DNA of 64,000 nt. Source: Setophaga petechia. Its lineage: Eukaryota; Chordata; Aves; Passeriformes; Parulidae. The translations under genes and the position numbers were made by a program. The notes under the pieces are model-generated. The model had not been told where the DNA came from. It searched no databases and saw nothing but the letters and a program-made list of their open reading frames with translations. The DNA is taken from assembly GCA_024362935.1 (NCBI GenBank), contig JANCRA010000011.1, positions 3,906,001-3,970,000 on the forward strand. The letters run 5' to 3'. This document shows positions 26,333 to 41,400 of the stretch, piece by piece (positions within the stretch are counted from its first letter, which is position 1; each line of letters starts with the position of its first letter).

Positions 26333-26461
26333 TTAATATGTTTTTTTCCAAGATCTAATATACAAATACAATGGTAATAATGTACTCTTCTTTTGTAAGC
26401 TTGGATGAAATATATTGAAGTCCACTTTCCGCATGTTATATAAATAATCATCTAATGCAAC
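26333..26461 (-). CDS. NDUFAF6: NDUFAF6 coding exon 9 and stop
   Basis: Residues 276-317, from [15 protein letters not shown] through [19 protein letters not shown] to KKTY and TAA (26335-26333). The acceptor is CTTTTCTAG. The C-terminus matches the vertebrate NDUFAF6 end without extension. Confidence 0.96.
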   Translation of the reverse strand, partial: VALDDYLYNMRKVDFNIFHPSLQKKSTLLPLYLYIRSWKKTY

Positions 26462-29400
26462 CTAGAAAAGAAGAAAAAGGCTTAATACACATGGTGCATT
26501 AGTAATTAGGCATTAAGTTTAAAAAGCAATACGAGAAACCGAATGAGAAACTGCAAAAAAGGCTCGACAGTTTGCCTTTGCTATTAAATGGGAGTGTAAT
26601 CATCACATTCCAAGCATATAAAAAAGTCAAGTTTTGTGAAGAGAAGCATTATATTTTAGTAGACCAAACACCAAATTATGAAAATAGACAGGATTTGGGG
26701 CTTTTGCATTAGAACAGCAGTCTACAAGTAAAGACATCTTGGGTGGAATGATGTAGTTAAAAGAGAAGGATTAGAAGTGTTGATCAAAACTGTAAGGTTC
26801 TACAGTCAGGCACACATTATGATTTCTATGAGTTTTAGGTATTACATCCTCCCAAAATAAGATAGGTGAAGTGGTAGTTCCCCATGCTTAATTTGAATAC
26901 TCTTAACAAATGCATCAGCACAGTTATAAGTCCATTACTTTAAGAGTGCATATATCACACCCACCGTACAGAAAAAAGCAGGATACGCCTTCACAGGAAC
27001 TTTCTTACTGAAAGATCTAGCCTAAAAGTAAATGGGGTAAGGTGGGAGGGAAAAACAAAACACAAAAAAAAAGTACTTATCAGAAGAATTTAACATTTCT
27101 GAATAAACATCAAGTACTATATATAATGCTTAGAGGCAACACACTGTATTACCAGCGTTATCCCTTTTTATTTTGACATCCTGAAACTGTATCATTTCAT
27201 TCCATGAAAGCTGTGTACAAAAGTAGTTAAACTAAAGTATGTAATACTGGCAGAGGCTTGTAAAAATACTTACATGATTTGACAGACCTCAAGACTGCAT
27301 ACTATAAACCAAGGTAAATTAGCATGCCTTGTTCCAACAAAGTCCCAAGATGCATCTGGTTTAATAAATACAGTTTTAACTTTTTTTCTTCCCCTAACAG
27401 ACAAATATGATGGAAGAACAGAAATGCATTTTTCTGAGTGCATCTTTTTTGTTCAATGTTGCCATCAGTCCCAGGAATCCATCTGTAAATGCTTTGGTTA
27501 TGTATCTGAGACATTGAAATTATCTTAGCTCTTCAGTAGGCACATATAAAAATCTAAAGCATGGCTGTATCAAATCTGCAGTTTAAACTCCTATTCAAGT
27601 CAGTACATCTAACAGAGCTGAACAAGTCTTCCTGTAATGCCTGTCTATAAAAACAAAATCCCTTCTTGTTTTGCCTTTTCTTACAGGCTAAAACAAACTA
27701 ACTGATAAGAATATGTGAGTTTGTAAAGTTTAGTTTTTCATGGACCTTTCCAGACAACTGAGAAAATGAGCCTGAAAGTTTAGGAGGAAAAAATTACCAA
27801 TCTTTTCAGAAGACAAATTATTTTAAAATTCTGAGATATAATAACACCTGTGTGTGTATATGTATTTCTAAAATAGAAAAATGTTCTTCCCTGATCTAAT
27901 GCTCTGCCCTTCTATTATTAATTGCAAGATGAAAAAATAAAGTAGTCTTGTTTGACCTTCTCAACCCAGAATGGGTCACATGTAAAGCACATTCAGAAAG
28001 CATTTTATATCCCTTGATAAACTGAGTCCCATAATGATGTAGGACAACAGAGACAAATGCAAAAGCCAAAAGGGAGACCCTTTTTCACCAGAGGAACTGG
28101 GGAAGGGGTGCTGAACAGAAAGAGGGAGAATGTGTAAATGTATTTGTAGGTTTTCAAGGGGAACACTTTGGGGGACTGACAGAGCATTTCCTTATATGCT
28201 TTTATGCTGATAAAATACACAATTCCTAAGGAAAACTGCAATCTTCATTATCATATTTTGCCACCTGCTGGTCAGCAGCTGCAGTGTCAGGAAGACCTGA
28301 CCATAGTCCAGAAACTTTTTTCTCAAGATTAAGGGCCACACTACTACAATATGCTTCATGTAACATGGCTGAGACTCCATTCAGCATTTCAGATTTAGGT
28401 GTCTTCTGGCTGTGAAACAGGGGTGGTAATTGCTACTCTCATCCTCTAAAATACATGGTTTGTGTAACAAATGCTGAGATAGCTGAAACCTCTCTGCAGG
28501 TTTGAACATTACCCTACCCTGTAATCCCAACTAAAACTAAGGGTAAGTGGCTGTGAAGACCCTCAGGCAAAATTTTATACGGCAGAACAGACGCATTCAA
28601 AGGCACCAGCCTATTATATTTACCTAAGGTCCTGAAATACCCAGCAAATGCTGCTAGCAAAAGCCCATTTCATGCATTAGGCAGAAAGTATCCTTGTCCT
28701 TGCATTAACAGAGACCATCTGATTATGAAGGAGGCCAATACTCTGAAACTGCTGCCAGCTATGACCAGTTCAAGTGATTTGAACACTCTACAGTTTCTGC
28801 ACTGTCAACAATTCACTGATGATGGGAGACTAGAAACAAATATTCAGAGAGGAATTTTTTAAAAATTTTGATTAAGGTGATATAATTCACTCATTAGAAA
28901 ACATACAAAGGGGAAAGAAAATGGGAGGAGTGCCAGGATCAACATTCAGTTGAATAAAATGCTAATGCTGCCCTAATCTAGTTTCTTTGTATTTATACTT
29001 TTCTCTTTAGTCTCCAATTACATGATCACATTGCATACTTTCCACAGGACCCTCCCAGTGCATAGCATGGGCAGGGCTCTAGGAATGAAGTGGGAAGAAA
29101 GGAGGCTTGTTCTCTTCAGAAGTTGGTAGCCTCATGTTGGGAACCAGGGGACCAATGCACTATGAATTATCAAATTACCTGAAAGGTTCTGAAGAACTAA
29201 ATTATTTTTCTCCTTCTATCCCAAAGTTTTCATACAATACCAGCAACCAAATTTAAATATGTGGACCATAAATACACATTACTTATTTTCCATGCCTTCC
29301 ATCTTTGATATGAGGCATTTCAGGCCATACACTTGGCATTTTTCTTAGCCAAAAGGCAACGGGTTTTATACATTGTACATTATGAGTTGAAGGGTGGAGA

Positions 29401-32400
29401 ACAAAAAAAAAATTTCAGCTTGAACAAAGATAATTGACAGTTTTGATGCTGTACTTTGTCTCTGTTCCCTGCTTCTAAATTGAATAAACAGTTTTCTTGG
29501 GCATGTGACCACAAAAACAGAGACATCAGGCTAAACAACATGAACAGGAATGCCTTAAATGTGAATTATAATTAGTATATGAAAAATAAAGCCAAAGGGT
29601 GCAAAGAATCATAGAATGCTTTGGGTTGGAAGGGATCATCTGGTTCCAACCCTCCTGCCACGACCAGGGACACTTCCCACTAGACCAGGCTCTCAAATCT
29701 CCATCCATCCTACCCTTGGACGCTTCCAGGGATGGGGCATCCACAGTTTCTCTGGGCAATCTGTGCCAGTGTCTCATCAACCCCACAGTAAAGAATTTCT
29801 TCCTAGCATCTAATCTAAACCTGCTGTCATTCAGTTTAAAGCCATCTCCCCTTGTCCTTAATGCCCTTGTAAAAAGTCCCTCTCTGGCTTTCTTGCAGGC
29901 TCCCTTTAGGTACTGGAGGGCTGTTATAACATATACACATTATTAACATAAAACAAAAACATTTATCAGCTCAGTAGGCAGTGACTGAACAAACCAGGGA
30001 TGCCAAATTTGACTTTCAGAAAAAAGATGAAGGGCTCTCCTATTTCGATTGCATAAGATACTGTGATCACAGGTGATGCTGTAATTGAGGATTATATTAA
30101 TGGTGCAAATGCAGAGATAAATCTGGCATTTCTTTACTCTGAAGTGCTATCTTTCCATACTACCTTGACTGGAACCACTGAGTGCAATACTCAAAGTGTA
30201 CATGTACTTGTAGACGTAAGAAACTCTTTGTAAAGCTTTGGTTTCCAGCTAGAGGAAGACAAAGCATTGCCAATAAAACATTCTTCTGCTTTTGTACTGT
30301 GCACTAGGCAAGCATCTCATAATACAGCCAGAATAAAAGCATGAAAGAAAAAATAGAGTAGGACTCTGCAGTTCTTCAGGGCCCATCATCCACTGTTCCA
30401 ACCAAACAGACTTCATAATTGCCTTGGCTGCATGCCAGAAAAGAAATAAACAGAAAGCACCTTTCTCAACATAGCTTTGGGCATGGCTGGTCATGTCAGG
30501 GAATGAATCCCCCCTCCCACACACACGAACCAGCAGTTAAAGACAACATGCTCTGTTTTGCTGGCAGCCATTCCACGGTGAAATCCATATGCAGATGTTC
30601 TTTCTATGGTGCTCATCCCATGCTGGCATATAGCTGCATTTATAAAAGTCTACTTAGTTTCTCTTCCAGTAATAATTCTTTTAGGCAGCATTTATATATA
30701 TATATGACATTGGACCTGGCTGTGAGTAAACTGTCTCCTGTACATAAAGATAATATTCATACAGAAGCAGTTGTAATGTTTGAATCTTTAATGTGGTGGA
30801 ACTTTTTTAATGTAAACTCTCAAAATAAAAAAGGGCAAAATATTTGAAATTAAGTTTGCAGCTTTAACTCTTGTAACAACAAATGCTTTGTGAAGACTAG
30901 CATCAGTTATGTTTATTTAGATAAATAAAAGGAAAGGAATCTCACATGTTCTAGATGAATATGGGCCTGGCTGGCGATGTCATAAATTACATCTCTCACA
31001 TTTTTCTCTTGCTTGCCTCTTATGAAATCCTCTTGTGAAACTCCATGCTAGACATAGGAAGGAAAAACAAAATCAAAAAAAGAGAAAAAACCCTCTAAAA
31101 ATATCAAGTTTCCATTTTTGCTTCTCAAAAACCTGTCCCAGCAATGAAGCTAAAGACTAAAGACTAAAACAGCCTAAGTGTTCTACCACTGCTCTCTCAT
31201 TTTTTATTTCCCTTTCTTTTGGTCAGTCACTTGAAAAAAAAAATCAAGAAAACAAAGAGAACAGTTGGTACAAACTCTCTGCACAAGTTTGTTTCCTAAA
31301 ATTTTGTGGTCAGTAAGATAACAAAGTCAGATTTCAAAGTTTGGAGGATTTAGATCAGTTTAGATACCAAATTTCTATAACCATAATCCAAGAATCAGTA
31401 TTCAGCAGAAGAAAGCCAGTAACAGCTACCACAGATGCCATGCCAGCTTTTCAGTCTTGGGATTGGTGTGCACATCCCAGGCTCACAAAAAAACAACAAC
31501 CAACAAACCAACCAACAAAACATCAAACAAAGCCATCTTCAAAAACCAACCAACCAACCCCAGAACCACCAGAAAAGAGCCAAAAAGCCACCTCCAAACT
31601 TATTCTCCGACTATAGTGACCAATGTTAAGACAGGATATGGCATATGCAGAATTGCACCAGTTGCCCACTCGTCTCAACCACACTGAGGCATGTGAGAGC
31701 TGTGTGAAGGTGGGCAGAAAGGATTCACAGGAGGTACAGAGTCAGGAGAACTCCACAGTTCTTGACAGCAGCTGAAATGCGTACAAGATTGTCTGCACAG
31801 AAGGGATACAAGCTGTTTTTACAGTTTCACTGCAGAACACCTTCCATGGCAAGGAATGACTGAATTTTCAGGCTATGTTTGAAAAGCTGGAAGGCCTCCC
31901 ATAACTCGCAGTCCCAGAAGGGCTGAAAGGAGAGTGCAATTCCTTTCTGTGGTCTTATAACCCTGACCTATATTAGTATCTTTAGTATCTGACCTATATT
32001 AGTACCTTAGATTCATTTCATCATTTTTTGCAGCTACCTACATTACTAGACTTTCAATCCAAATTTTTAACTGTATTAAAATTATATTCAGAAAATACAT
32101 ACACAACCACCTTAGGCACCACCATAATTGCGTAAATTTTGGTTAAGTTGAAAAAGAACAGCATTAGCATTTAAAAAGAAAGACTGGAAATGAAGGACTA
32201 ATAGCTGAGATGCCTACAGATTAAACCATGGAATATTAATGAAAAATTCCGAGCTTTAATCTCATCTTACCTAAACTGAAAGATCTGCTAAATTCCAGTG
32301 CCAATTTGATGTACAGTTTAAATTGGAGGGCTATACCATCTCCTAGAAATGTACAGAATATAGGCCTAAACTGTAAAATGTGGAAGAGGAAAAAACCCAT

Positions 32401-35400
32401 ATCCAACTCCAAAACACAAACTCCCAGGACCCATTCTGTGCAAGCATTTTTATACATTATTGGAAAAATTCCTTTAACCTAAAATATTAATACATTTAAT
32501 AATAACAAACCCCTAAGGGAAATCTAGAATTTCTTGAAGTTTCTTCAAGATCACTCCTCTCACTTCCCAAAAGATATAAAGCCGTGACAATTAGCAGGAC
32601 ACAGCAGAATGAGTAAAAATAAAGAAAAAACATACCATTTCTTTCTGGCATAATAATGATCTCATACCTAGCCTTGAGAAACAGAGATAGAAAAACTACA
32701 CTGTTCAATTCCAGACTATTTGCTTCTCTTACCAACATACAAATGTCCATGGGAAGAAAGACCTTTTGTCTTGTACAGTGATAAGGAGTTGCTCTTAAAC
32801 AGGTAACTATGCCTTGTGCTTTCCCAATGTGACTGGCTGCATGGTCAGCATGGATGTCCTTCACACCTAAAATTGCAGAAACAGTATGTTTAGAAACATG
32901 CAGTCAGGCCTGTTGAGGGGTATGGTCTTCTCTGATGTGTATCACAGTCATACTTTAGGAAAGCTACATTCATTGGTCCATGATAGAACTGTTCATGTGC
33001 ATAAACTGCCTTGAGATCTCAACTCAGAGGTGCAAAACAGCATTCATTTCCCCATTCAGGAGCAAGATGCCTCTTGTTGCAGTATCTGCAAAGGATATAC
33101 TTAGCAGTGCAGCACCTATTCAGATTTAACACACTGGTACACAAACTCACTTTCATTGGCATATCCTCTCCCAGGATAACAGTATTCCAAGAACTGCTTT
33201 TCCTGCCAGAAAAAGTCATTCAAGTGTGAGATTTCTGACAAGCATTAATGCTTTCAGTGTGGTTTCATGATTGGCTGCAGCTGATTCATCAGTGTAGTGA
33301 AGTCAAAGAGAAATGATGCTATGCTTCACCCCCCAAACCCATATCTCTGCCCCTTCCCTTGTGCTGTCAGGAGCAATGAGGCAAACTGAATCAGATCAAC
33401 AAAACAACAGAAAACTAATGTTAGTTACTGCACAGTCACATAAACTGTGAGAACCAAAAGAGGAAGGTGAGTGGGGCAGAGCAGCACCTTTGCTCTTCAT
33501 GACAAGACCATACAAGCTTGGCTTAGACTGATTATAAAACTGAGCTGGGATAAAATTTGAATTAAAATTTATAAAAACTCTTAACAGATGCAGCATTCTA
33601 CAAAGAAAGCAATGAGGATACAGCAATTACAGATCAATGAGCCTAACTGACATCTGGAAATAACACTGGGGGTACCAGATTCACTGCAGAATCCTGTCTG
33701 GGTCTTTAGTGGGTCTCAGAATCCTCTGTGAAAGAGTGACTATACCCACTCTACAGGGACTGATTTTAACAATGGCAGCAGAAAGCAAAGTGTGGCTTGG
33801 AGGAATCAATGGATATTATTTACTAACTACTTAAGTAATTAATTAGAGAGCACAAATATGAGTATTTTTTAAATTACAGGAGTTGAGAGGAGGTACCAGG
33901 ACTTCGGATGACAGGATTACCAGCCAAAATGAGCTTGACAAAAGAAATAACCTGAAATCAGCAAGAATATAACAGCACTAGTACTGGGAGAGTACACACT
34001 GGGAGAGATACAACAGGAGACTGGTCAGAAATAAGTAGTCTAAAAAGCACAAGAAATTTAGCAAACCTGACCTGAATGAAACCAGGTCCACCTAGTCTAG
34101 AAAACACTGCTGATGGGCAACCAAGAAAGGGGCTGTATTTGATTAGTTTGATTTCTCAATTTGTGGGGAAAAACAACAAAAGTTAACTGTTTAATATGCA
34201 GTGGAGGAGATTTTGCTTAGATATTTTGTTACATTTGTATATTTAAGAGAAGTTAAATATGACAATAGAAGACTTAAAATATCTAGACTCTCCATACAGA
34301 TTTTCAAAAACAGTTTTATCTGATTTGTACAAGGAGTGAGTGATCCAAGCATGACTGAACTTATTCAGGATTTCTCAGAATGGAAGACACTGGCATTTCT
34401 CATGGTCCTGCATTTCTTCAATAAAAGATTCAGAAAGATATTCACAACATTTCACTGACTTCCTACTGAGGAAGCAAACATAAGATGTTAAGAAATAAGT
34501 TCCTCAATTATGTCAAAGAAGAATGTACTCACCATCTCTCTCTTTTTACTTCTTCTTTTTCTATTTTTTTTTTAACTTTTAACATCAGTATTTGCCTTTC
34601 ATCAGATTAGTCTGACAAGCAAGAGGAAAATATTGCTACTACAATACTAAACACTAAATAATAATAATAACAATAATATTACCAATATTAATAATAATTA
34701 GGGGTTTTTTTCACCTTTTTTTTACATCCAAGCTCATATTGCAAATACTTCCATAATGCAAGAGATACCTAAATGAAAATTACCCTTTTCTTAACTACAA
34801 ATGAATGGTTCTTTCCCATTCTGTGGTGCTTACATTAGACATGACACAGACAGTAGCTCTTGATCACAGGGATCATTTTGTTGCATTTTTTTCTAGCTCT
34901 TCAATTATTGATAGTTAACCTACTTCTAGGAAGAGGAGAGGATTCAGACCCAAATTTACAACATCACCAAAGGAAGTTTATAGGTTGGGAAGTTGGCTGT
35001 TTCAAGACAATCAGTGTCCATCACCGCAATATAGAACAACAGCTGCAGGGTACCTACAGCACTCTGTATTCTGACAAGCAGGATCATTCAGATACAGCAA
35101 AGAGCTGAATTTTCCACATGCCGTAGGAGGAGCAAGAACAGAGAAAACCAAGCAACAAAGAACAGTAGGAAACTGCACTTCAATGAGCTCTGCACTGAGC
35201 AGCTTCCAAGGAAAGTAGAGTTCTAAGACAGCTGCAGTACAATTCCACATTTATAGTTCAGCATTCAAAAGATATCTGAAATTCTACCTAGGACAGCTTT
35301 TACTGAAATTAAACTCCAGTAGGAAAAGAAAAGGCGTTTTGAAATATCAGTAAATATTGTACTTGCACTAATGAGTTGTCAGCAAAACCTAGAAAGGGGA

Positions 35401-38400
35401 AAACACCTACCCAGTGTTTCCAAGGTGAGGTACAAGAGAGCACTCTGAGTGTTCTCAGCGTATGTTTCCAGCTCCTGGATGTTACGGTATGGCCGATCAT
35501 CCAAATTCTTCTCCTGGAACATAAACATGGAGCTTCAGTAGAATGCAAACATAACTGCTGTTTGTACAGGCTTATTACTACAGCCATGTCGATCCAATGC
35601 ACCACCAAAAACAAAAAAGGACAAAACTGAGAGACTGGGAGAGAGCATTAAGTCAGATAGAAGCACTCGTTAAAGCTTATAGCAAGCCTAACAAATAACT
35701 ATGCTCAACTGCAGCCAAGGAGCAAATACAACTTTCTGCAATAATATGAAATCAGAATTCTCCATAAAAAAGGAAAGAGCAAAACCAAAACATCATATGG
35801 TATTCTTACATTATAGGGTGGTCAATATTTAATCTGCATCTGAAGCAGAGAGAAATTTAGATAAACAGGACTGTATTTTTTAAAAACATAAAATAAATCT
35901 ATGAAATGCACAGAAGTGTCAAAGTCATGTAAAAACCCAGAGATTCACAGAATCATCGAGTGGTTTGGACTGGAAGGGACTTCAAAGATCATCTAGCTCA
36001 AAGTTCTCTGCCATGGACATGGAAACCTTCTACCAGACCATGTTGCTCAGAGGTCCACCCAACCCCTGAACATCTCATAAAGAGCCCACAACCTCTTTGG
36101 GCAACCTGTTCCAGTGTCTCACCATCCCCACAGTAACAACTTCTTTCTCAAATCTAATCTAAACCTACCCTTCTTCATCTCAAGGCCATTCTCTCTTGTC
36201 CTATCACTACATTCCCTTATCAAAAGTCCCTCTCCAGCTCTTGTAAGCCCCTCCCAGCTACTGGAAGGTGCTTTAAGGTCTCCCCAGAGCCTTCTCTTCC
36301 CCAGAATCAACAGTCCCAAATCTCTCAGCCTGGACACAGGAGAAGTGTTCCAGCCCTCTGAACAACTCAGTGGTGCTAACAAATAATACATCCAAAATAA
36401 TAAAATACATCCAAAACTATAACATCCTCCAGCATTCCTCCTGTTCTAGTGGTTTCTATGCTTAAAATAAACAACTCTAAAGACTAAAAAAGTCTTAACA
36501 TTAAGAAAGTCTGAAGTCTTTCATAGCAATGACCCTCTGCAAGTAACTGACCATCAACTTGCTCAATTTATAGCTTCATGAGACACTTACTTTAGCAGCA
36601 AAATTAGCTTAGGAGATTCCTGCACTCTGCTTTTCATTCTTGTCCTTGTGTCAGAGTTTGTAGCAACATCACTGTACCAGTGATGTTCTTAACCTTGTTT
36701 TTCCCAAGAAAAAAGGTAGCTATTTTAAACTTCATGTGATTTGAATGCTCCAGTTTACACCACTGCTTAGAAAAAACTCCACAGCCATGATAAGGAGTAG
36801 CATGAAAGTGTGGCAGAAGGGTTCAGATAGGTCATTTAAATTTTGAGATTTTATATCCACGTGAATTCACAAACTACTTCAATTTAAGACAAAAAATAAA
36901 CAAAGAATTCTATTAGCCATTTTTGCAGAAAGAACAGAAACTATGAAGAGTAGCATTAAGGAAGAATTTTTAAAAATGTAGCAGTATAATTTTTAAAGAG
37001 AAATACTACTGCCTGGAAAATTACATAAGCTTTTTTTTACAGGCAAACCTACAAAAATAAGGAAAAGAAAACCCAAATATGACTAAAGCCAGAATCAGTC
37101 TCTGAAGGGTAAATACTTACTCTTTCATCTATGATCTTCATGAACCACATTTTAGTCAAGTTATGCCTCTTGACAGCCTGAAAATTATAAAATAAAACCT
37201 CCTCATTAATGTATACAAAGTGATGGTAGTACTGCATTCTGAAGGCTGAAATACATTTTAGGTATTTAATACAAGACTGGGTTAAATCAAAGTGGCAAGT
37301 CAGTGGAAAATGAGAATCTTCTTCAAATAGAAAAATTTTCAACTGGCATTTAGAGCAAGTTGCTGCACACAGAAAATTAAACACCAGACATCATGCCAGC
37401 AAACTAAAAGCATTTTTTTAAAAGTGTTTATGAAATTAATTTATTCTTGGAGTCATATGTTCCCTCAAAATATTTGCAGATAACTGTGTTCACTTTCCAA
37501 AAAGAACAGAGTTTCCTCCAGAGTCTAGCAATAAAAATATTTCCCCTGTAAATTCTCAAGAAAATGCCAGCACAACATACCAACATGTACTGTAAAGACA
37601 CAATGCTAACAAAGCAATACAATTCATATTATGGGTTTGTTTAAAGAAATATTGCACAGCATCTCATATTCACACATTCTTCTTTTGGTTCTTGTCTTAT
37701 ATTTGAGTTCCTTCCTGTGCCACTTCATTCTGTCAACTTACCTTCAATCATCTTAATTCTACACTTTGAATTTTTCAGAACACCTTTTCAGAATGGCTAC
37801 AATCACATGTGAAAACATCTATAAACAAAATTTAGGGAGCAGATTTCTCACGGTTTAGTCCTCATTGCTCACTTTCAACTTCTTCTTTACATCCATCATA
37901 TGAGTAAATATTTTTCAAGGTTTTACAAAACCAGATCTTCTAGATTCTATATATTCTGCTTGAGACAGTACTTGGTATATCAAAAGGAAAATTTTAAGTT
38001 ATAACTACAAATATTGTTTTTTAGTCTCATTTGTTCGCCTCACATACCATTTTGTAAATTAAATCCTTTTGTAAATTAAATGGAATACTAACAGGTCAAG
38101 ACTTAAAGGACCAAACTCAACTATGCCAAATTACCCAATTTGTACATTATATCCATTACTTCATTCAAACACATGGGTCCTTATTTTTCAGAAGTTTGAA
38201 AAATTGGCTTCTTCCACAGAAATGAACAGAGAATTAAGTCTCACTTTTCATATGTTCAAAATAGACAGAAAAGATCATGCATCATACAGTTGCTGTCTAA
38301 GTTTATATTAAAGTCACCAAGAGGTGAGCTATTAATAATTCTAGAAATACTATTAAAGGCTACTTGTCTACTTTACTAGTGTATAAAAATTTGGAACTTA

Positions 38401-41400
38401 CATGCAAGTATTCTGGGTTATGCAAAACTTCAGGAACACATTTAAGCATCATAACTTGAATTTATTCTGGAAAATCACATTACCCTCATATAAACTCAAC
38501 AGCAACAAAGGAATATACATAGAATATGCTGTGCAAAGACATGTTAATTCTATTAACAGCTCTGCAATACTTATGAGTTCAGGTGTCTTTCCAAATCCTT
38601 TTTGCTAAGAATTGCAATGACATTCTTGGATATTTGTGAAGTCGTGGGCTTCAAATAGGTCACTCTTGGGGTATTTGCTGAAATAAGGAAATAAAATCCC
38701 ATCTTGACTGCAAAAGTTATCAAATCACATTGAATTGTTAGTTCACTCCAGTGCTCTGCAGTGCTTAGAGCTATCAGAGCTCCTAAAAATACTTTCTGAA
38801 TTATTTTTCATCATCTTATTTTGCAAGTAGTTTTGTTTGGAATGTATTATATTGGTCTTCCTTTATAGGAATCATACCTGAAGTGAAATCTCACCAAAGA
38901 CCATTCTTCTTCCACTTCAAAACCAATTTTCTGTTTTGTGACAAGGGAGTATGTCTGGCAGTCTTAGCAACTGGAGAGGGTTGCAACTGGTACCCCAGAA
39001 TCAGAATAACTTCTATCTGAATACTGTACTGGTTTTGGCTGGGATAGAGTTAATTTTCTTCACAGCACCTTTATGGTGCTGTGTTCTGGATCTGTGCTGG
39101 AGGCAGTGCTGTCTGTTAGAACAGATGCCGCACAGCACACACAAAACACTGACATTACTTCCCACAGTAATATTAAAGCAGATTTTAGGACAAGAAAGGT
39201 ATATTTTACCCTCCACAGCTCTGTAGCAACGGGCTGATGTGGTGGGTTATCACTGTATATGTCCTCCACAGCGTCCCTCCAGAACTGCATCCGCATCAAA
39301 CCTGTTGTCTTCTGAGTTATGGAGTCTTTAATCTGGAAAGGATACATCTGGAGTGAAATTCAGTGTCTTTAACACACTTGGTCTATCTATGCTGAAAAGA
39401 CAGACACAGGACACAGTCAAACTCAGCAGAGAAAGAGCTCAGTTCTGAATTGACATTTATGCCTCATAAAGCTTAGGAACACTGCACAGAGTAAATGCAA
39501 AATCTTCACCACAACCTGATTTAAAACCCACAAAGATTAAGTGCTGGGTAACCCGCACTTTAGCTTTCTTCCCTGAAGGAATAAATGCAGTGGTGACAGC
39601 AGTGAGGGAGGGCACACCATGGGTTGCCAGAAGCACAGCCTACAGAAGCTGGTCAGGGATTTTGCCTGGTCAGCTCATTTCCTGGATCACTCCCTTCTGG
39701 CAAGCACTGCCAACTTTCCTGGCTGCACTGGCAGTTTCTGGGCACCTCACAAATCAGAGAGACTGCAGCCACTCCTCTGCAGCCAACTCTCTAACAACAA
39801 ACTTCCCTCCTGCAGCCTTTTCATCACCTTGCTTCTGCCAACAAAGGCTTGGTCCTGATTATAGCATCCCATTTTTTGAGCAACCTTTTACAGTTAGGAT
39901 TTAGCTGCACTTTACCCATTAACTGCACGTGAAGCCAGGATTTAGATGCAATCACATAACAGTATCAAGAACCCCTGCCTGTTTGCTATAACTTGATTTT
40001 AAAATGCATAAAGAAAAGGTCATTAAAATTATACACATAAACAAAATAATAGGGCAGGCTGGGTAATTTCCATGGGCCATTCAAAACTGGAGGTTTGTAC
40101 TGCACTATTTATTCATGGCCCTTGACTGTATAAAAGTCAACCTTGGCAAAACACCACTGACTACAGAAAGGGCACTTACAAGTGTAACTTAAGAGTATCA
40201 AAATTCTTATTTTGAATTTCCAGAGTTCACAAATGTATTTTAATACCTGCCTGAGCCAGTTCCACATTGAAGGCTCTCAAGGCAAAAGCAGAGGTTCGAG
40301 ATTCCACAGGCAGCAGCAGAGAACACAGAAACCCTTCATAGTCACGCTTCCTATAAAAGAATCAACATGCACATTTGTTATTTATAGCTCTAAGTCAACT
40401 GGATGTGCTATTCCTTAGCACTGAACTCCTGAAAGAGTTGCAGTGAGTTGTAGCTCAAAGCTCTGACTTTGCAAAAGCAGCAGCTTTTAGACTTGTTTTA
40501 AAGTAAGAGCAACTCCAAGATAGAGTGCAGGCTGCTTGAACTCTCAATGCACCTCTGAATTCCACATCTCAAGATATCTGGCTAAAGGCATGGAGCAAGG
40601 CTGTGGGAGAACTGCAAATAGAATCCAGATTGTCCAACTTGCAGATTTCTGTTCCAAACACGAAACCACATTTCTTTAAAAGACTGTTCTTTGGAGCTTG
40701 GCAGAAGAGTGCTTGCTTAACCATTAAGTCTTTGTTTACTGGCAACTATATTCAAAGCATAAAACCTCAGGGAGTTGGCAGTTTTGCTGCAGGTAACTCC
40801 TTGCCAACCCAGAGTGATGTGCCTTCATTTGGCCACGTGGGTGTGCCACAAAATTAAAAACACAGTGCTCAGAACCATGAACTACAAAATCACTCCAGCT
40901 AACAAAAACACCTGACCACCTCTGAAAAGCTAAACTGCTTGTTTTGAACAACATTTTTGTGTACTTTCTGATAAGCCTGAAACCTGATTCTTCCTTAGAA
41001 CAAGATGAACTCACAAGTTTGGCCTGAAGAGTGGAGATGCAGGTTGTCAAGGAAAACACATGCATTCATTTTCATTAAGTTTGCTGTTCTTGCATGTACT
41101 CATATTTCTTTTGAATATGATCTTAAAATAAAAAGCCAAACTAAACCCAAGGGTTATTAGGGTTGCTACTTTTAGCATCAAACAAAAAGGAAGTGAAGTT
41201 TAACAGAGATGCTTAACCCTACAATACACAGCAGCTGAAAAATAGCAAATGCTTTGTTTCCGCAACTGTTGTCAGACTCTTTTAGACTTCGATGCAAATA
41301 CAGAAATATCAACCAAAAAAATTTACATTTTTGAGCTGTAGTAGGCTTTAAATGACACCATATTACAGAACAAATACGTTAAATCTCCCTTTTCAAAAAG

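Noticed and set aside
27241..27300. Strong minus-strand donor GTAAGTAT in NDUFAF6 intron 7
   Set aside because: No conserved exon precedes it, and the full protein is already accounted for by exons 7 and 8.
30692..34700. Simple repeats such as (TA)n, (CAAC)n and (ATA)n as possible arrays of interest
   Set aside because: They are short ordinary microsatellites without regular spacers; no CRISPR-like or satellite structure.
40212..40418. A plus-strand frame over NDUFAF6 exon 2
   Set aside because: It is the antisense shadow of a real exon.
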